Source of the DNA: Aplectana chamaeleonis
Taxonomy: Eukaryota; Nematoda; Chromadorea; Rhabditida; Cosmocercidae
Assembly (NCBI GenBank): GCA_029168955.1
Contig: JAPDOI010000131.1
Span: forward strand, 1,240,001 to 1,304,000
DNA length: 64,000 bases
Direction: 5' to 3'
Made by a program: the position numbers and the translations under genes. This document shows, piece by piece, positions 1 through 11,700 of this stretch. The notes beneath the pieces are model-generated. The model ran no database searches. It saw only the letters and a list, made by a program, of their open reading frames with translations, and was not told where the DNA came from. The first letter of the stretch is position 1, and each line of letters opens with the position of its first letter.

Positions 1-270
1 TCAGATTTGTCTCAAAGTTTCTATGTGGGGGTTATTCGGGGTGCTGAATACGAATTCGTTGTCCATTTGACGATTGTCGGAATATTGAGGTAGGTTTTGC
101 CTCCTAAATGGCATGTTACCTAACATAACCTACAGTAAACCATAAAATTTGGGCAAGCAAACCCCAGATTCGTGTTCAGCACCCCAGATGCTTTTAGCGA
201 AATCAGGAGAAAAATTTAAAAACACCCTAAAAATTCCATGGGGGGACTTTTCGTCCGAAAATGGTTCTAG
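1..270 (+). repeat. Dispersed repeat, truncated by window start
   Basis: The first ~270 bases align by eye, in the same orientation, with 43905-44170. Shared landmarks include the opening TCAGATTTG, then TATTCGGGGTG, CTACAGTAAACC and CAGATTCGTGTTCA. The 43.9-kb copy lies in the centre of a large palindrome, so this is probably another copy of that element's core, cut by the window edge. No coding potential is seen. Confidence 0.6.
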
Positions 271-318
271 AAAAGTACATTTCATTTGGAATGGCCACTA
301 TGACTTATTGTGGTTCCC

Positions 319-374
319 TTGTAAGCTGATTTTTGTAGTTTTTTCGATAACGTTTTTCATCGCGACCACTGCCT
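319..374. mobile_element. TTAA-family MITE, right-end fragment
   Basis: The stretch from GTAAGCTGATTTTTGTAG to GACCACTGCCT matches the right end of the 548-bp MITE at 22029-22576 and the left end, reversed, of 33167-33714. The flank reads TCAA rather than TTAA, which fits a mutated target duplication. No matching left end was found nearby, so this is a truncated copy. Confidence 0.6.
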
Positions 375-378
375 TCAA

Positions 379-2005
379 GTCGCGAAAGTTAATTACACTT
401 TCAATTAAGGAATAACGTACTCGTAGTCGGTAGTGTTCAAAGTTAGCAGACAAAGACAATAGTGGAATAAAAATGAATTAGGATTCCCAGAAATGAAAAA
501 AAGAAAGAGAGGAATCTAACATAAAAAATTATACGAAGTCTTGCATGCGCCCAAAACATTTTCTGTTCACTACACGGAAGAGCTCCTTTCTCCGATGTAT
601 ATAAGTAGCACTCGAACTCCCTGATTTTTCTGTATTTCAAGAAGGAGACCAATTTTTGTACGAAACCATTTTTTCTGCTGAAAAACAAAGTAAAATGCAG
701 GTTTCCAAACAGCTGATCGCTCTTCAATCATGTGTACGTAGGTTATTGTAACTGAAAAGCGCCTGTGGAGAACCTCGAGGACTTGAGTCATTCAAAATGG
801 TCGATCATCGAGTTAGTTCTATTGACGAGCTTTTTTGGATAATCCAGCTTTGGGTATAAGAGTTTGCCGTTAAGTTCTTTTCAGTCACTTAAACCTTTGA
901 ATCGGACAGACGACCAAGAATAGCGTAAGACAGTGTCGGCGATTCGCTAAACGTTGAAATTTTCAAATAGAGCTCACCTCGTTATCATGTTCATTGTGGA
1001 TGGTATCCTCAAACAGGCTGATAGGCTGCTTGAGAAGTTTGGAGAGCCGTGGTATTTGTAAACATGCCCTGTTGATTTGAATACGTGATAAGCGCCTAAC
1101 CCAGTAGCAGCTGACACAGAGGCTCCAGAAGTATTCAAAAAAAAATTCTACGAGAAAGTCGTTGTGAGGCACACTGGACTCTTTCGGTGCTTGCCTTCCT
1201 AACAATATTCTGTCCACTAAATAACCGCTTTACATATTTTCGTTCCATCAAGGACAAGAGCAACGTAATCCAAGGTTAGGTATATACAACACGTTAGACC
1301 AGAGTCCAATTCAGCGGGTCATTTTTTTGTAGCCAGAATTCTTTCTAGGTATGTTTTTGTCTAGGGGTAGGTATATTATGTAGGTGTTTAGGTTTTGTGA
1401 ATGTATGTAGAGCAAGGCACTTTGCTCTAATCAATTGCATCAATACAGTACAAAATTTTGAATAGCTTTTTACAACAGATTCAAAGGAATCTTCTTTAGA
1501 TCAACAGGTTCCGAGGATTGCCTCACAAAGTTTCACGAACACTGGAACACCAGCTTCTTTGACGGGTCATTGCGAAGTCGAAGAGAGCGATTCGCTTACG
1601 AAAAAAAAAACACGGAACAAATTGGAAAATATCGATGCACCAGATTTTTCCCTTTATCTATGCCCAATCTAACCAAGGCAACTTCATCGATTATGAGAGC
1701 TTTATTAAATTTGTCCGAGGTTTTCTGGCCTATGTTTCGTTTGAACTGCCTCTTTTGGGGCCCACTCGTTACTCGATTCATACTCGAACAGTGTTCCGCC
1801 TCTGAATCATTAAAAGTGCTTCCCGTCACTCACTTGTAAGAAAACAAGCCTGTCTCTTAATAGCTTTCTGAGATTAGAATATCAAGCTCAAAAAAAACTT
1901 CTCAACTCTTTAGATCCACAGCTCTTTCCTCCAAGCTATACCAGAATTTAAAACACAAAATTTGACAAACGTTTCACAAATATGATTAACGAAGCACAAT
2001 GATAT
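379..2005. other. No supported gene
   Basis: Only short open frames without recognisable domains or splice architecture occur here. No tRNA fold, long inverted repeat or known transposon end was noticed. The stretch is probably old non-coding DNA. Confidence 0.5.
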
Positions 2006-2007
2006 AC

Positions 2008-2056
2008 AGAGAGAGAGAGATAGAGAGAGAGAGATAGAGATAGAGAGAGAGAGAGA
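2008..2056. repeat. (GA)n microsatellite with GATA interruptions
   Basis: A pure purine run of GA dinucleotides interrupted by three ATAGA steps. The minus-strand open frame across it encodes only low-complexity Ser/Leu/Ile and is not a gene. Confidence 0.95.
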
Positions 2057-2500
2057 CTGTTCGCAGAGTTTGATCAAGGGCATGAAGCTCAGTGATGTTG
2101 ATAGCAATATTGCCGGGGCCTGCGGGAAATGTATGTAGACTGGTGGTTCGGCAAAAAGTTCCTCACTGGATTTGTGTAAACCACAGCTTTGAATGCAGTG
2201 AGCAAATGCACCTAGAGAGGAGTGGAGTCATTCGATTGCCAATCGAACACATGATCTAACTTTTAACTTGTCATCGACCTCAGATCGCATGCAGCAGGAT
2301 TTTACCAATTCAGGATCTTACGGTAGATCATGTGATTACTCCACACCTGGTGAACACTCGAAAATGTTGATTTACTTCCGGTCGACTTATGTAATCATGA
2401 AAGTCGTCTTTGCCTTTGATTAGTCCGCAATACCTAATTTTACGAATGAGCAATGCCATTACGGTTTGCTATAGAAAATATGTATTCCCTACAGAGTACT
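2057..2500. other. No supported gene
   Basis: No domain, RNA gene or repeat end was recognised in this stretch. Confidence 0.45.
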
Positions 2501-2653
2501 GCACGAGGTGTGGGCCGGCGAGTTCTGCTCAGACCCCCCTCTCTAATGGCAATTTTGCTCAGACCCCCCAAGAAACGTTAGTAGGTCAATTTTTGACCGT
2601 TTTCTCCCACCCCATCGAGAGCTGATGTGTTCATGCAGTTTATTCAGCAGGAC
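2500..2653 (+). repeat. CTCAGACCCCC-containing dispersed repeat
   Basis: Contains GCACGAGGTGTGGGCC followed by two spaced CTCAGACCCCCC boxes. Similar box clusters occur at 7240-7345, 11515-11660, 15310-15410 and 31495-31555, usually beside a CACACC and CCCTGG-type flank. It is non-coding and looks like a recurring module of a larger repeat. The right side is interrupted by the MITE starting at 2658. Confidence 0.5.
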
Positions 2654-2657
2654 TTAA

Positions 2658-3275
2658 AGGCATCGTACGCGCTGAAAACCATCTCTCGTTTTTGAGCGTT
2701 TTGAGTTGTTACACCCCTATAGTAACTAAAGTTAGCGAAAAGCCCCCTCGAAAACGTTAACTTTTCAAGAAAGAACCGTTTTAAAAACCTTCTGCAAATC
2801 GTTTGAAATTCGCGCCGGCATCGACTCGGGATAGTTACGCGGATGGCGCAAGGAGCAGTTCTACAATTTGTCCATTGGCGCAGCGTTGGAAACAATTCGC
2901 CGACGACTACAATGCACTGACTGCACTGACTTGCACTGACTAACAAAAATACTCACCTGGGCCCTGTACATCGTCCTCGCTCGTTGTGTGACGAGAAATT
3001 TTCAGTCCATAATGCCACTTTCGTCCGACGGTGCGTCAGCGTACAGAGGCATGCCCTGTACTTAGCGACGCGACGTTCTGCTCAAATATTGCGAAAAAGC
3101 CAAATGACTGACGGAAGGGCCGGCCCCTTTCGACGGAATTCCTTACTTTCCACTTCCTCTATGCTCACAATGGTACGTTTTTGAGCAGCCAAGTTCGTTG
3201 TACGTTCTCACAGGGTCCCGAGGAAGGGATTGAGTATAAAAAAATGGGAAGTTGATTTCAGCGCGTACGATGCCT
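2658..3275. mobile_element. TTAA-flanked MITE (618 bp)
   Basis: Terminal inverted repeats start AGGCATCGTACGCGCTGAAA on the left, with the reverse complement at the right end. TTAA lies on both sides (2654-2657 and 3276-3279). No transposase ORF is present. The TTAA target is that of piggyBac-type transposases, but the AGGCA terminus is not the canonical piggyBac CCC start, so the superfamily is uncertain. Its right edge abuts the Penelope-like relic. Confidence 0.8.
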
Positions 3276-3279
3276 TTAA

Positions 3280-4790
3280 ACCATTACTGGGCTCCCTTCC
3301 GTAGGCAGTCTAATAGCCTGATACCTTATAAGAGTATAAAAGAATACCAGAAACACTTCATTTTCTGCCCTTTAGATAAAGCTAGCAATAATTGCGGGAT
3401 TATTTGTAAGAAATACTACACTATGACTCTTATGAGAGAATCGGGAATTAATATCATAAACGGTAATTTTGAAAGAGAACTAAACCAGAACGGCATATAC
3501 AAGCTGATTCAAAATGCCAACCGACAAACAACCATTTTGAAGCATAATTTTTTCAATATCAAAGCAGGACTTAAATTTGACATAAATTGTGAGTTACCCA
3601 TCATCCTCGCTTTACCGAAATTACATAAGCTCCCAGAAAATTCAGATTCATTACGGGAGCAAGAAACAGCAGCATTAAACTATTAGCAGTAGAAGTGCTA
3701 AAAAATTTCTCGTTTCCCAAGACACATTTCATTAATTATACCAATGTGAGTTACTAAAGGAAGGGAGGACTCAAGACCTACATATTGATCTATCTCCGAC
3801 ATTAAAATAGCAGCTGAATTATGTAGATTGAGTAGCAATGTGGTTCAAGTTTATTCTGCTGATTTTACGGATACGTTCACTAACCTTCCACATATGTAGT
3901 TTTATTCTGTACAATATGAAACAATTTTTGAAAGTTAGCTTCGAAAAATGGTAATAAAAAATGAATAGTTACCAATAGGTATAGAGTATTTTATCGAGAT
4001 TCTGAGCTGGATAAAGGCGGTTATAGATATTATACCATCACAGACTTGATATATCACGTTGACTATCTTTTATGCAACAGTTACTGTCTTTTCGGAGAAC
4101 TAGTGCTTCAACAGACCAAAGGAGATCCTCAGGGAGGTAACTTCGGCCCATTGTCAGCCGATACAACAGTTTCCATGTTGGAGTATAGGTACTCTAATAG
4201 CGCGAAAATTTAAAGTAGCGTACTTTTCAAACTTTTTAGGTATATCGATGACTTGCTCATAATCCATAATAAAGACGATAAATTTGTGGATAGTCAAATT
4301 TCACTAATATTCAAGAATGTATTGGAACTAAAAAAGACGCTCAATAATCCCTGTAAATGCAATTATTCATTCATTAGTATAGAATTAATTAATAGTAGAA
4401 TACACACAAAATTGTATAATAAGACAGATGGTTTCAATTTCAGAGTTAAAAGGCTCCCTCATGCTAAATCAGATATCACTATAAAAGTCAAAGCATCTAC
4501 AATTTACACGGAGACCTTGAGATTGGCTAATACATATCTGTTCAAATTTAGATTCCTTCACGGAAAAACGAAGACAGTTTTAATTGGAAACCAATATACA
4601 TCCGGATTCGTAGAAGTAAATATGATAAAATGCATCTATAAACAAAAAATGATACCATATAAGTTTAACCTAAGAGATGATGAGAGAAGTACATATAACA
4701 CAATTGGAAAAAAGCATATCGTGCTAAGTCTTCACTGTGGATATGTAGGTCGGTGTTCGATACTGTCCAAGGACTTGTGATCATATGGAC
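3280..4790 (+). pseudogene. Penelope-like retroelement reverse transcriptase, decayed
   Basis: Ordered reverse transcriptase landmarks are spread over two frames. They are LDKASNNCGIICKKYY (about 3374-3420), ALPKLHKLP (about 3608-3635), a SSIKLLAVEVLK block in another frame (about 3668-3705), motif A SADFTDTFTNLPH (about 3855-3895), motif B KGDPQGGNFGPLSADT (about 4118-4165), and motif C FRYIDDLLI (about 4235-4262). An LYNKTDGFNFRV box follows (about 4412-4450). The LPKLHK, YIDD and NKxDxFNF combination is characteristic of Penelope-like elements rather than LINE or LTR reverse transcriptases. At least two frameshifts and several stops (for example 4211) make it non-functional. No GIY-YIG endonuclease was recognised downstream. 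Confidence 0.75.
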
Positions 4791-5400
4791 TTCATTCTGA
4801 TATTGATAGTATACTATAGCTTCTTGCCCTAACACCTCTTTCTAGAGCTTCTAACACTACTTCACTCTGCTCGGCGCATGCTTTCGTATTCATCCTTCTT
4901 TCTCATCAACAGTTCTGTTCCTCGCTGAGGAGCCCCGGCAGAGCTGTTTGATAAAGTTCGTCTAAGGCCAGGCTCGAAACGAGCGTTGTCAACTTCTCCT
5001 TCATACCTTTCCTCTTTTGATTAACCTTCCACGAGTAATCTGGAGATGGGGTATAATATAATTATTAAATTGGCAATTATGTATGTCATTGTCCATACTT
5101 TATGTATATTCCTATACCTATGAGCTCTACATACGTATTAGTATAATTTATTATTACATACCTCTAGCGTTTCACTGCAGTAAAATTTTTCTTGTCGTAT
5201 TTAAATGTTTAGTATAAAATTGTGAAAAGCAGTAAAAAACACCAAAATTGACATCTCGAAGCCAACGCTTAGCGAAAAAAATTGGATGTTTGAGAGGATG
5301 AGAGCACAAACAGCGCTTATTACATTTATGTAGACAGGAGCTGAAAGTGCAAAAGTATATGCAACTGGTAACAGCTTTTGCTGTGTAATAAAATGCGGAT
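4791..5400. other. No supported gene; possible PLE 3' remnant
   Basis: A/T-rich sequence without a recognisable domain. The first ~230 bases may be the untranslated 3' part of the Penelope-like relic. Confidence 0.35.
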
Positions 5401-5850
5401 GTTTGAAAGAGGGTTTGATCCCGCCGGAAGTCCATATTCTTTAACTAGTCACGAGAGAAGGATATTCGAGTCAAGCGTGTTTGATTTACAAAGTATACCA
5501 ACTTTGACCACCTGAAGGGCGCCACACTGTACGGGCCCACACCTTTCTCGGGTGTTGTCCCGCCGGAAGTCGATAATTTTGAAAACTACGAGTTACGAGA
5601 GTAGGGTATTCGAGTCCAGCGTGGCCGATTCACCCTCAATACCAACTTTCACCATCCCAGATGGACGTAGAAGACCGCTACAGTATGAGGGCTCATAACA
5701 TTCTCAGGTGTGGTCTTGCCGGAGATCGATAACTTTGAAAACTAGGAATTACGAGAGTAGGGTATTTGAGTCCAGCGTGATCGGTTTACTCTTTCTATTT
5801 GCTTTGACCACATAAGATGGGCATAGAAGCCCGCTACACAGACAGCGGGA
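5400..5850 (+). repeat. ~150-bp degenerate tandem repeat, three units
   Basis: Three consecutive units each contain the order GCCGGAAGTC, AATTTTGAAAAC, ACGAGAG, TTCGAGTC, CAGCGTG, ACCAACTTT and a GGCCCACACCTTTCTC-like end. Related units lie at 7590-7740, 10995-11160 and 13550-13880, and reversed at 6740-6960, 14290-14720 and 18400-18510. It behaves like a satellite-like module dispersed within larger repeats. It is non-coding. Confidence 0.65.
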
Positions 5851-5944
5851 AACGATGAAAAAAATCGGCCAAGACCTTAGAAAAACAGATTTTCTGAAGC
5901 GTTATAGGTTAATCGCGGTATAAGGTAGCAAACCCTGGCTTTGA

Positions 5945-6391
5945 AGGCAGTGTTCACGATAAATTTCACTTCCGATATCTCCACGGCCTACGGAAGGTCT
6001 GGTGCCCTATATAGTAAGGCATGCTTAAAAAAGACACGAAAGACGCGTTTTTGAGCAAAAATAGGCCCTCTCTTGTTTACGTTGACTTTTGACCGTGGAG
6101 GAATTGACCGCTAGAAGGATGACACCTATCAGTACGATTAAGCGATCAGCTCACTTATCAGCACTTCCTTGACTTGATCATTCCTGTAATCTGAGTCTTC
6201 ATTTGTTCCTTTCAAGGGGCGGATCTGGGGCACGGGGCGTGTCTGGGGCACCGAAACGCTTGTTTGCAGCCGTTATTTTGCCACTCCTGGCTCGTTTTCT
6301 ACCGTTCTTTCGACACTGGGAGCCTAGGGTCCTTCTCGCCTATCATTTCACTGTGGAAAGTCACCGAGGATGATAATCGTGAACGCTGCCT
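5945..6391. mobile_element. TTAA-family MITE (447 bp)
   Basis: The left end AGGCAGTGTTCACGAT pairs with ATCGTGAACGCTGCCT at the right. Flanks are TTGA (5941-5944) and TTAA (6392-6395). The terminus equals that of the MITE starting at 16670, so both belong to one TIR family. No coding capacity. Confidence 0.7.
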
Positions 6392-6410
6392 TTAAGAAAC
6401 TAGACTTTGT

Positions 6411-6618
6411 ACTCTACCGTTTGGAACCTTCCGCACCCCTAAAGAAAGTCTTTGAAGAAAATTTACTAGACCTGAGCTCTTTTTCAAAATGCACTGAGCG
6501 CCCACAGCTGGGCTCACACCTAAGTACTGAGAAAACGCGAAAAATGATGCAGAACCCACACCTAGAATTTTTTTCAAACGCCTTCTCCAGCGGTGTGGAA
6601 GGTTCTAAACGGTAGAGT
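6411..6618. repeat. Inverted repeat (foldback)
   Basis: CTCTACCGTTTGGAACCTTCC at the left is mirrored by GGTTCTAAACGGTAGAG at the right. Internal arms around a central GGGCTCACACC also pair. Related material is at 11214-11300 and 18150-18290. Overlapping open frames on both strands are a consequence of the symmetry, not genes. Confidence 0.55.
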
Positions 6619-7345
6619 TCGGAGCGTAGTTTCTTAAAGCTAGGATTTTCCCGGGTCCCTTATTTGGAACTCAAGTTACATCTGTTTTAAAACCCTAATT
6701 TATGTTCGGGGACTTCGATGATTTTTTCATCGCCTCCGGCTACCTATGTTGCGGTCTTCGGCGTTGCTCTGGGACGGCGAAAGTCCGCATACCGAGCCAA
6801 ATATCCTATTCTCATGACTCGTAGTTTTCGAAATTATAGATTTCCGGCGTGACCACATCTGAGAAAGGCGTGATCCCTTATACTGCAGGGGTGTTCAGCC
6901 GCCATCGTAAACAGTGAAAGTGAGTACTTAGGGTAAATCGACCTCGCTCAACTCAAGTATCAGCTCTCGTGACTCATAGAAATAATTTTTAGAGATCATT
7001 TATCATTAAGTAGTCAGACTGCTTTAGACTTTTACGTGGAGGATTCATATGTATTGAATATTACTCTGATAAATTCTTTACTCCACTCTAAACTTCCAAA
7101 TTGAACTCCGCGACTCACAAATCAGCTAAATGGGCTCTTTTGTTGAATTGCAATCTATATATGAAATCCACGTGAAAAACTGTTCCTAAAGGTTTTTACT
7201 CACAAACAGGTTGGTTCAATTGGTCTTCGTCCAAAGATCAGACCCACCGCTTCCACCCCTCCGGAGGTCAGACCCCCGTGGGGGCCCACACCCGTGCCGA
7301 ACCCTGGTTCAAGCAGTTTATCCAGCAGGTTTACCTCTGACGTTT
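6619..7345 (-). repeat. Reversed copy of ~150-bp unit plus CAGACCCCC module
   Basis: 6740-6960 carries the tandem-repeat unit of 5400-5850 in reverse orientation (GCTGAACACCC, GATTTCCGGCG, ACCACATC). 7210-7345 carries the CAGACCCC boxes followed by GTGCCGAACCCTGG. No gene seen. Confidence 0.45.
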
Positions 7346-7589
7346 CATTGCAGTGAAATTTCTCTTGTCGTATCTAAATGGTAAGTATAAAATTGTCTAA
7401 TGGGTAAAAAAAACAACATTGAAAGCTAGAAGGCAACGCTCTGGAGCAAAATTTGGATGTTCATGAGGACGAGAGCACAGAACAGCGCTTATTGCAATTA
7501 TGTAGAGAGGAGTTGAAAGTGCAAAAGTACATGTAACTGATAATGGCTTAAGATGTGTAATAAATTGCGGATGTTTAAGGGAAGCCCAT

Positions 7590-7840
7590 GTTCTTCTTCG
7601 AGTCACGAGAGAAGGATATTTGAGTCGAGCGTGGTCGACTTACTCAGTATACCAACTCTGACCGTCTATGATGGACGCTGACGGGCGCTACACTGTATGA
7701 GCCCACACCTTGCTGCAGATGTGGCCCGCAGGGAGTTCAAATTTTTTTGAAGTACTGATTACGAGGGTAGTATATCTGAGTCGACCGGGGTCAATTTGCT
7801 CTATGCATAACTTTTACCGTCTAATACTGAACAGCAGCAA
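7590..7840 (+). repeat. Degenerate ~150-bp tandem repeat units
   Basis: Shows the order GTCACGAGAG, TTTGAGTC, GAGCGTGG, ACCGTCTA, GATGGACGCTGA and CACACCTTGC, followed by a second partial unit. It ends exactly where similarity between the two RTE copies begins (7841). Confidence 0.5.
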
Positions 7841-10800
7841 AGTATCCCGCACATTGCATAAAGGTGTCGCCGTCCGGCACACTAAGGCCTCTGGTCCATA
7901 ACACCTTAGGATCCGTACCTAGGGAGTCATGGAGTTTTTGGCCACAAGCCACAATTTCGCCACCCTGAACTGTCGATCGCTGTCGAGTGATATCCAAAAA
8001 ACTGCGCTATCCAGACTTCTGAGCTATTTCCATGCACCGTTTGCTGCTTTGCAGGAAACCCGCCTCAAGGATAGACCCGTCATCAGCGTCGGAGTACACC
8101 ATCTACTGCGGTAACGCTGACGATAGGAGAGTGGGAGGCTGTGCAATAGCTGTAAGGAAGGATTTCAATGGTATGGTCAAGGAGTTCGGCTCAACGTCGT
8201 GTCGGAATGCATTCGTACGACTGCGGGATCACAGAGGATTCAATCTGTGGATAGTGAGTGCTCATGCGCCCACTGAAACCGCCGAAGACAATTCGAAGGA
8301 TGCGTTTCATGAGGAACTCAATACGTTGCTGGCCAGGATACCTTGTCAACATGCTGTTGTCGTGGGGATTGACGCAAATGCGAAGATGGGACTTGATCAG
8401 GAATCCGAAGTACTCGGTAAATGGTTCAACCCAGTGGAGCAAACATCGGACAAAGGCTACCGCCTTGTCGACTTTTGTGAACGCAGTGGTCTGATTATTG
8501 CATCGACATTCAAGAGGAATCATCGTCGCCATCAGCTTACGTGGCAGGGACCAACCCGGCTATCTCCAGAAGAGCAGCGGAAGCGGAAGATGACAACTTT
8601 GAAACTACAGCTTGACTATGTCCTGACGAGGAATATTCCAGTATCGGACATTCGAAGATCTAGAGCTGTGTGGGATGTCGCATTCGATTCGGATCACCGT
8701 CCTGTTCTGTTGAACTTCACTGCGAGGATTCATAAGAGGAAGCGAGGGGCTCAGCCTCTCCAGAGGATTGACATGACAAGTCTCAGAGATGAAGAGTGCA
8801 GAAGGAATTTCCGACAACGCGTTTCTATTCACATCGGAGTACGGACTAAGAAGAAACTTTGCGACGCGGATTCTTTTGTCAAGTGCATCCAGGACGCTTC
8901 GAAAGAGGCACTCCCGGTTGTACAGCCTAAGAAGTTCGCCTACGTCTCAGAAGAAACAACATCTACCTACAACAGAGTATGTGCTCTCCGAACTGCAGGA
9001 AACTTCGTGGAGGAGAAGCGTCTGAGGAGGAAGTTGCGTCGGCAGCTTCAAAGTGACAGCGAACGAGAGTGGACGTGTAGAGCTAAGGAGTTCGAGAAGG
9101 CTTGGGAGGAGAAGAATCCGAGGAAAGCCTACACGTTGCTGCGACAGTATAGCGGGAAGATGAAGAGATGTTCTCCTGTCTTGAACACTACCAATAGAGT
9201 TGCAGTTGGTGATGCGACGCTGCCAATATGGAAGGATTACTTCAGTTCACTACTGAATCGTCCAGCGCCATCAGTACCTGAGCTCCCGCATGTTCAGAGA
9301 GCACATTACGATGTCAGTGAGGAACCGCCGACTGAGTCTGAAGTTTTGGATTGTGTCCGGAAAATGAAGAATGGAAAGGCAGGTGGAGATGACAACATCA
9401 CTGCTGAAATGCTGAAAGCTCTTCCTCCGTCTGGGATTCGTGAAATGACCAACACCATCCGTGCCATATGGATGAGCGAAAGGATACCCGATTCGTGGAG
9501 ACATGCGATCATCGTACCTCTTCACAAGAAGCTATCCGTCACGGATCCTAAGAACTACAGAGGAATCTCTCTACTTCGTGTCATGTACAAGGTTTTAGAA
9601 CGTATCATTCTCGAGCGACTTATCAAACATCGTGAAGGAACGACCAGAGATGAGCAAGCCGGTTTTCGACCTGGAAGATCGACCATCGACCAAGTGTTCG
9701 TCGTGAGAAGAGTAATTGAATCGTGGCAGCGGTTTCGAAGCCATTACAGCTTGCTTTTTTGGACTTTGAAGCCGCGTTTGACTCTCCTCATCGTGATCGA
9801 TTGCTCAATGCTCTGCGAGCAGATGGAGTCCCGGAAAAGTATGTTCGGTTAATCGAGGACATGAACAAAGGAACAACAGCAGCAGTTCGTACACCTGTCG
9901 GATTTACGTCAGCTTTCGAGGTGAAAAACAGGAGTAAGGCAAGGAGCCGTTGCAGGACCTTTTCTTTTCAACTTCGCCGTTGATGACATCATGCGTAGAG
10001 TTGCAGAACAGTTTCCTGCGGATGTGATCCTAACACCATCAGGACGCTCCTTGTCGACCTGGAGTACGCCGACGACATTGTGTTATTCGCTGAAAACAAC
10101 CAAAACTGCAAAGGATTGTGAACCTCGTTTCGAAGTATGCCGCAGCCTATGGACTTCGTCTTCGTCCCGACAAATGCAAGCAGATGTGGGTCTCTCAGAG
10201 GCCTTCAACTGGAGTTTGTGTGGACGGACAACGTATCGAACTGGTGGACGATTTCTGTTATTTGGGCTGTTTGCTGAAGAACGATGGTAGTTATGCAGCG
10301 GATATTCGACAACGATGTGCGAAAGCTACGTCTGCATTCAATTCTCTAACCAAGTGTTTGTGGTCTACAACCATCGCGAAGGAAGTCAAGTTGCGCGTCT
10401 ACCTATCCGCTATTCGCCCTATCATGATGTAACGGATCGGAGACGTGGGCAGCACCGAAAACGCAGATGGAAGGTTGGATTGCACGGAGAGGAAGCTTTT
10501 TAGGCGTTTGCTTGGATATTTCTGGCCGCGTGTATGCCATAACGAAGACCTTTACAAGGAAATCGACGCAGTACATCAACGCTTGACACGAGGCAGGTGC
10601 CAGCATCTCCTAACGCCATCTCAAGCAGCAATGGAAAGTCGACTTCGACTGCTCGGGCATGTACTAAGAAGAACGCCGGATCGTCTCGTACAACACGCTT
10701 TAAAAATGCTTCCAAATCCTGTCTGGAAACGGCCACCTGGGCGTAGGCGAAAGTTCTGGACGGATGTGGTTAAAGAGGATTTAAAGTCACTCGGCATCGA

Positions 10801-10985
10801 AAGACAGTTCAGGCGCGATGTTTCGTTTCGCAGGAAATGGAATAGTGACAGCTGGATGGAATGTGTTCAAATTGTGGCTGAAGACCGTGAAAAATGGACA
10901 CGGCTGACTACTAGGACGGCACACCTCGGTGAAGATGCGGAATGACCGCGTCAGGCGAAAGTCAACCGATTAAGTCAAGTAAGTC
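7841..10985 (+). mobile_element. RTE-type non-LTR retrotransposon, near full length
   Basis: About 3.1 kb, which fits the RTE clade. The 5' boundary is set by comparison with the second copy on the minus strand: both become similar from AGTATCCCGCAC (7841 here, 32903 there). The 3' end is set by a third, tail-only copy at 24029-24111 that ends with the same GATTAAGTCAAGTAAGTC. Between these lies one endonuclease plus reverse transcriptase ORF, with no ORF1 and no poly(A), as expected for RTE. The 5' UTR is only about 90 bp. Multiple frameshifts show it is inactive. Confidence 0.85.
7929..10945 (+). pseudogene. RTE endonuclease/reverse transcriptase, frameshifted
   Basis: The product would nick DNA and prime reverse transcription of its own RNA. 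The N-terminal apurinic-like endonuclease shows LNCRSL (about 7968), LQETRL with the catalytic Glu (about 8050), VGIDANAK (about 8366) and SDHRPV (about 8690). The reverse transcriptase shows MKNGKAGGDD (about 9364), NYRGISLL (about 9553), QAGFRPGRSTIDQ (about 9655), motif A LDFEAAFDS (about 9760), GVRQGAVAGP (about 9931) and YADD (about 10062). The C-terminal region has YLGCLLKNDGSY, GHVLRRTPDRLV and RKFWTDVVKEDL. The start ATG at 7929 is conserved in the 32.8-kb copy. Breaks include a 2-bp loss near 8093 relative to that copy, shifts near 9740, 9925, 10045 and 10110, and a stop plus shifts near 10430-10445. Catalytic residues survive but never in one frame. Confidence 0.9.
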
Positions 10986-10994
10986 ACTGAACAG

Positions 10995-11165
10995 CACTAC
11001 AGTATAAGGGCCCACACCTTTTTCAGGTGTGGTCGCGCCGTAAGTTGAGAATTTTGAAAACTAAGAGTCACGAGTATTGTATTTGAGTCCAGGGTAGTTG
11101 ATTTACTCAGTTTGCATAATTTCACCGTCTCAGAGTAACGTCGAAGTCCGCTACACTGTGAGCAC
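10995..11165 (+). repeat. ~150-bp repeat unit
   Basis: A single unit of the family seen at 5400-5850 (GGGCCCACACC, TTTCAGGTGTGGTC, TTTTGAAAACTAAGAG, TTTGAGTCCAG), directly downstream of the RTE tail. The RTE is therefore flanked on both sides by this family, consistent with insertion into it. Confidence 0.55.
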
Positions 11166-11213
11166 AAACGCCGCAAAAAATCGTGTAAGTCCTTAAAAAA
11201 GTATTTTTTGTCT

Positions 11214-11700
11214 ACCGTTAGAAATTTTCCGCACCCCTGGAGAAAGCAATTGAAGAGAGTTTACCAGGTGTGGGTTCTTCTTTAAAATGCGCTGAGGACC
11301 CACAGCCAGAGATTCGTTGGGTGGAGCCATGTAATCCACCAACCTTCACCTCTCGACGGGTGAAAGGGGTAACTTTCACCATAGCGAAAACCGGTGACCA
11401 CCGGTGAAATGCCCTGAAAAAGAATGAAAGTGACTCAACACTCATGCAAGTAATTTTAAAGATTGGGTGAGTGTCACTGCCGGTTTTTTGTCCATGACGT
11501 ATTTGTGTTCAGAGCAGGGTTCTGCACGAGGTGTGGACAAGGCTAAATTTTCTCAGACCCCCCCCCTCTAAGAGCAAACTTTTGGCGATTTTCTCAGACC
11601 CCCTCACAGAAGCGTAAATAGGTGAAATTTTTGGCGATTTTCTCGTACCTCCTCCCAGGGCCAGTAGCATTCCCCTCGGGAGGTGGCAGCTACCGGCTGT
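11214..11700. repeat. Foldback remnant and CAGACCCCC module
   Basis: 11214-11300 resembles the arm at 6411-6500 (CTACCGTTAGAAATTTTCCGCACCCC). 11515-11660 carries GCACGAGGTGTGGAC and repeated TCTCAGACCCCC boxes. No gene is supported. Confidence 0.45.

Noticed and set aside
1910..2107. Ser/Leu-rich minus-strand open frame
   Set aside because: Translation of the GA microsatellite.
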